DNA from: an uncultured Collinsella sp.
GTDB lineage: Bacteria; Actinomycetota; Coriobacteriia; Coriobacteriales; Coriobacteriaceae
NCBI GenBank assembly: GCA_958448375.1
Contig: CAUDDU010000041.1
Span: 1 to 7,395, forward strand
DNA length: 7,395 bases
Direction: 5' to 3'
The position numbers and the translations under genes were made by a program. Below are positions 5,374-7,395 of the stretch, one piece after another (position 1 is the first letter of the stretch; each line of letters opens with the position of its first letter). Below the pieces are notes generated by a model. That model was not told the DNA's origin. It saw only the letters and a list, made by a program, of their open reading frames with translations, and ran no database searches.

Positions 5374-6564
5374 ATGAGTATCGTATTGTCACATACCACT
5401 GCAAAAGCGGTCTACCAGGCCGCGCATTCGGTGTCTGCGAAAGGCATCGAGTCCTGTAACCCTACCGCGATTTACGAATCATGTCCCACCGTAACGCTCC
5501 TTGACGCAGCCGCAGAATGGCTCACCAAACATGATGTTTCCCTCGATGCAAATGATTGCCTCGAGGTGATGGTGTTTCATCGCAGGAATGCGCGCTATGC
5601 AATGAACTGTCAATGCCACGTGTCTTCAAAACGATTCTCGAACTCACGCTTTATAGAGCTCAAAGATGGCATCTTCGTTGTTGGCGTTGAGCTTTGCGCA
5701 CTTCAGGCCGCCACCTATCTTTCTTTTCGTGAACTGGTGGAGTACTACTTTGAACTATGCGGCGCTTATTCCCTTGGAACCGACTCTTCCACCTCCTATA
5801 CCGAGCGTTTCGCGCTCACCTCGACCGAGAGGTTAAAGCAGTTCTTTAATTCCATTACCAGATGCGACGGTTTGGCCCTTGCCCGAAAGGCGATCCAATG
5901 TGTACGCGACGGATGCCGGTCTCCCATGGAAACGGCATTTGTCATGATGCTAACGCTGCCCAAAAGCGAAGGAGGGCTTGGTATTAAGGGAATTGAGACC
6001 GATTACGAGGTGCAGGTCACCGCTACCGCAAAGAATCTCACGAGACGCAAGAAGTTCTTTATGGATGCGTATCTAAAGAAATCTCGCACAGACGTTGAAT
6101 ACAACGGTTTTTATCATGACGCGGAAGAAGACCGCGCCATCGATGAGGAGCGCAAGAATGCGCTTGCGTCCATGGGATACGGAATCATCACCGTCAGTCG
6201 TTATTCCTTTATGCATGCCAGCGCTTTCGTTAGGGTCATGGAGGCGATCCAACGGAAAGAGGGCGTACGCCCCTCGCGTCTGCCAAAAGACTTTCAAATC
6301 ATGCAAGAGGACCTGAGGCAGTTTGTGCTCAGAAGGTTTATTGAAGAGAAAAGGCGAATTCAGAAGCAGCTTCGCCAAGATTCCGAAGAGCATCAACGAA
6401 TCGACCTCGAAAAAGCAACGCTCGAAGGCATCACGCTGGATGACCCGACAATTAATGAAGTTCCGGCAATCGATGACATGCAGACAGTCGAATCCGACAG
6501 CCCATCATTTGCCCAAACAAGCAGCCTCGCGCCCGAGGGCAGGATCTTCGGGGCCGGAAGCTAG
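5374..6564 (+). CDS. Coriobacteriia-type protein with DUF559/Vsr-like endonuclease core
   Basis: A 396-residue protein of no established function. Residues 90-130 contain a segment (RFIELKDGIFVVGVELCALQ, then LVEYYFELCGAY) that I associate with a protein family expanded in Coriobacteriia. Residues 183-280 resemble the PD-(D/E)xK-like DUF559/Vsr nuclease fold: SPMETAFVMML with E186, then D231 in FFMDAYLKK, then DVEYNGFYHD with E242 and N244, then DRAIDEERKNALASMGYGIITVS, the usual basic helix and final strand. Similar domains occur in AbiEi-like and Vsr-like proteins. After 310 come a charged, probably coiled helix (about 314-348) and a low-complexity acidic tail. ATG 5374 lacks a Shine-Dalgarno and follows GATATA closely, suggesting a leaderless mRNA. 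Base and codon use is less GC-biased than in its neighbours, and repeats flank it, which suggests horizontal origin. No partner gene is adjacent. Nuclease activity is inferred, not shown. Confidence 0.72.
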   Translation: MSIVLSHTTAKAVYQAAHSVSAKGIESCNPTAIYESCPTVTLLDAAAEWLTKHDVSLDANDCLEVMVFHRRNARYAMNCQCHVSSKRFSNSRFIELKDGIFVVGVELCALQAATYLSFRELVEYYFELCGAYSLGTDSSTSYTERFALTSTERLKQFFNSITRCDGLALARKAIQCVRDGCRSPMETAFVMMLTLPKSEGGLGIKGIETDYEVQVTATAKNLTRRKKFFMDAYLKKSRTDVEYNGFYHDAEEDRAIDEERKNALASMGYGIITVSRYSFMHASAFVRVMEAIQRKEGVRPSRLPKDFQIMQEDLRQFVLRRFIEEKRRIQKQLRQDSEEHQRIDLEKATLEGITLDDPTINEVPAIDDMQTVESDSPSFAQTSSLAPEGRIFGAGS

Positions 6565-6568
6565 ACCG

Positions 6569-6591
6569 GCTAACAAGGTGGGCACCTTAGC
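6569..6591 (+). terminator. Hairpin just after the nuclease-like gene
   Basis: GCTAA...TTAGC outer arms (6569-6573 and 6587-6591) enclose AAGGTG (6575-6580) and CACCTT (6583-6588), so a stable hairpin with slightly unequal arms can form 4 bp after the stop. No T-run follows, so it may be a weak terminator or part of the repeat whose arm starts at 6595. Confidence 0.45.
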
Positions 6592-6594
6592 GAC

Positions 6595-6621
6595 GTGCAA
6601 AATTGCGAGTATTCAGCAGAG
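6595..6621. repeat. Left arm of a long imperfect inverted repeat
   Basis: This 27-bp arm begins GTGCAAAATTG and includes GAGTATTC. Its reverse complement matches 6781-6807 at 21 of 27 positions, ungapped, with the ends (GTGCAAAA/TTTTGCAC) and the GAGTATTC core conserved. Similarity continues outside the arms: both are followed, away from the centre, by GCT, a purine-rich AGG stretch, CCCACC and a small hairpin. Confidence 0.7.
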
Positions 6622-6780
6622 CCGGGTGTCTATCACCCTCGAGTGGATCCAAATGTGAAGCGAAATCACTCTTGTGTGAGAGCGTTAGGCAACATTTGAG
6701 GAAGAACTCATCGGATTAACACCCTAAGATAACTCTTGAACTGCATTATATGGCCTGCAATAAATTAACGGACCCCCTAT

Positions 6781-6807
6781 CGTTGCAGAATACTCCAATT
6801 TTTGCAC
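6781..6807. repeat. Right arm of a long imperfect inverted repeat
   Basis: The arm contains GAATACTCCAATTTTTGCAC and is the inverted partner of 6595-6621 across 159 bp. Just outside it GGGG (6814-6817) and CCCC (6824-6827) can form a hairpin, matching in position the AAGGTG/CACCTT hairpin beside the left arm. Two diverged copies of one dispersed element in opposite orientation are the simplest explanation. Confidence 0.7.
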
Positions 6808-6909
6808 GGCTCAGGGGCACCCACCCCGGCATCGGCTATCAAAACCGCTCACTCCGGGATCTCGTCCACTATTCCCCATCATTTTGTGCAACGAATTACC
6901 TGAACGTCA

Positions 6910-6937
6910 TTGACATATGAACATACACTCATATAAT
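6910..6937 (+). promoter_or_regulatory. Consensus sigma-70 promoter of the ArsR-family regulator
   Basis: Perfect -35 TTGACA (6910-6915) and perfect -10 TATAAT (6932-6937) with a 16-bp spacer. The predicted start site is near 6944, giving a leader of about 40 nt that contains the Shine-Dalgarno AAAGGA (6971-6976), 7 nt before ATG 6984. A promoter this strong is expected to be held off by the regulator. Confidence 0.85.
6915..6934. promoter_or_regulatory. SmtB/ArsR-type operator 1
   Basis: ATATGA-N8-TCATAT, a 20-bp dyad of the form bound by SmtB/ZiaR-type repressors. It fills the promoter spacer between -35 and -10, so binding would block RNA polymerase. Confidence 0.75.
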
Positions 6938-6949
6938 CGGAAGCAAGTT

Positions 6950-6969
6950 ATATGAGCGCATGTTCATAT
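6950..6969. promoter_or_regulatory. SmtB/ArsR-type operator 2
   Basis: A second ATATGA-N8-TCATAT dyad, its centre 35 bp from that of operator 1 and just downstream of the predicted transcription start. Identical half-sites but different N8 argue for selection on the half-sites rather than a recent duplication. Confidence 0.75.
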
Positions 6970-6983
6970 GAAAGGATATTGCA

Positions 6984-7349
6984 ATGAGCATCCGCGTTGA
7001 TGAAACGAAACCCGACACCGAGGCCACCGAGCCAGTGATCCCCACCACCTGCTCGCCCGAGGACCTTCCCGACGAGGAGCTTCTCTACGACCTCGCCGAC
7101 CTGTTCAAGGTCTTCAGCGACACCACGCGTATCAAGATCCTCTACGCCCTCATGGGCCGCGAGCTCTGCGTGGCAGACATCGCCGAAGCGACCGAAACCT
7201 CGCAGTCGGCAGTATCGCACCAGCTGCGCACGCTCAAGCAGTCTCACCTGGTCAAATTCCGACGCGACGGCCGCAACATTCTCTACTCGCTCGCCGACGA
7301 CCATGTCTACACCATGCTCAACCAGGGCATGAGCCATATCTGCGAATAG
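6984..7349 (+). CDS. ArsR/SmtB-family metal-sensing transcriptional repressor
   Basis: A 121-residue winged-helix repressor, normal length for the SmtB/CzrA/ZiaR group. The core runs from LADLFKVFSDTTRIKILYAL (37-56) through the recognition helix SQSAVSHQLRTLKQ (73-86) and the wing FRRDGRNILYSL (92-103). The C-terminal helix holds the complete alpha-5 metal site D-x-H-x10-H-x2-E: D105, H107, H118 and E121, typical of zinc or cobalt sensors. The alpha-3 region reads ELCVADIAE: C62 is kept but the second cysteine of the CadC/ArsR-type CxC motif is alanine. With C23 in the N-terminal extension, a partial alpha-3N site cannot be excluded. Two operators in its own promoter show autoregulation. It is followed by only 46 bp before the window ends, with no recognisable gene start, so its probable target (often a cation-exporting P-type ATPase or CDF transporter) would lie beyond. 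Confidence 0.93.
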   Translation: MSIRVDETKPDTEATEPVIPTTCSPEDLPDEELLYDLADLFKVFSDTTRIKILYALMGRELCVADIAEATETSQSAVSHQLRTLKQSHLVKFRRDGRNILYSLADDHVYTMLNQGMSHICE

Positions 7350-7395
7350 CAACCAACCACGGTACCAGCGCGGCCTGCACCCAAGCCGCAAAAAC

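Larger units (their letters stand above)
6565..6983. other. 419-bp gene-free, repeat-rich region
   Basis: No convincing gene on either strand. In order it holds the hairpin at 6569-6591, the left repeat arm, a hairpin GGGTG-TCTAT-CACCC (6624-6638), a nested dyad AAATGT/ACATTT (6651-6656 and 6692-6697) around CTCT/AGAG, the right repeat arm, and from 6910 the promoter and operators of the ArsR gene. The interior 6640-6780 is AT-richer than surrounding genes. A 56-codon frame at 6750-6920 is judged spurious. Confidence 0.6.

Noticed and set aside
6323..6658. 111-residue plus-strand frame overlapping the end of the nuclease-like gene
   Set aside because: Lies mostly inside the real gene in another frame and continues into the repeat arm; no domain or start signal.
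6595..6807. CRISPR array or insertion sequence
   Set aside because: Only two diverged arms in opposite orientation, no regular spacers, no transposase and no visible target-site duplication.
6750..6920. Possible 56-codon gene upstream of the ArsR-family regulator
   Set aside because: No Shine-Dalgarno, passes through the right repeat arm and its hairpin, and ends inside the ArsR promoter and operator; best explained as chance.
7370..7389. Short hairpin GCGGC/GCCGC with a 10-nt loop after the ArsR gene
   Set aside because: Only five base pairs and the window ends five bases after the following A-run, so it cannot be judged as a terminator.

Overview
The window looks like chromosomal DNA from a Coriobacteriia actinobacterium, most likely Collinsella or a close relative. 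This is an inference from the GC-rich third codon positions in most genes, the gene content, and a nuclease-like protein at 5374-6564 of a type I associate with this class. No rRNA, tRNA, CRISPR array or transposase gene is visible.

Layout. 1-1338 is a minus-strand block: a nitroreductase (667-1338), a histidine phosphatase (42-584) and the first eight codons of what looks like a second histidine phosphatase (1-24). A perfect 13-bp inverted repeat sits between the first two. The divergent gap 1339-1573 carries a good match to an actinobacterial DtxR/IdeR metal-regulator box. Next come two abutting plus-strand genes, an HdeD/DUF308 membrane protein (1574-2176) and a UPF0178 (YaiI/YqxD) protein (2177-2659), closed by an intrinsic terminator. 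A second, related palindromic element lies between that terminator and the convergent gene 2793-3881, a PF11449-type heavy-metal (putative manganese) exporter with a histidine-rich loop. The exporter promoter is overlaid by three CTAG-centred motifs. Divergent from it is a DEDDh exonuclease (4054-5022) with an unassigned N-terminal 130 residues.

The right third is different in character. A gene-free, AT-richer 351-bp stretch with two inverted repeats precedes a 396-residue protein with a DUF559/Vsr-like nuclease core (5374-6564), visibly less GC-biased than its neighbours. After it, 419 bp without a convincing gene hold a hairpin and a diverged long inverted repeat (arms 6595-6621 and 6781-6807). 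The window ends with an ArsR/SmtB-family metal sensor (6984-7349) driven by a consensus promoter with two near-identical operators; its target is probably the gene just past the window edge.

How the parts relate: metal homeostasis recurs (DtxR-like box, exporter with its own candidate operator, SmtB-type sensor), but the three regulatory motifs differ, so they probably answer to different regulators. The most unusual material is the nuclease gene with the repeat-rich DNA around it, and the CTAG array on the exporter promoter.
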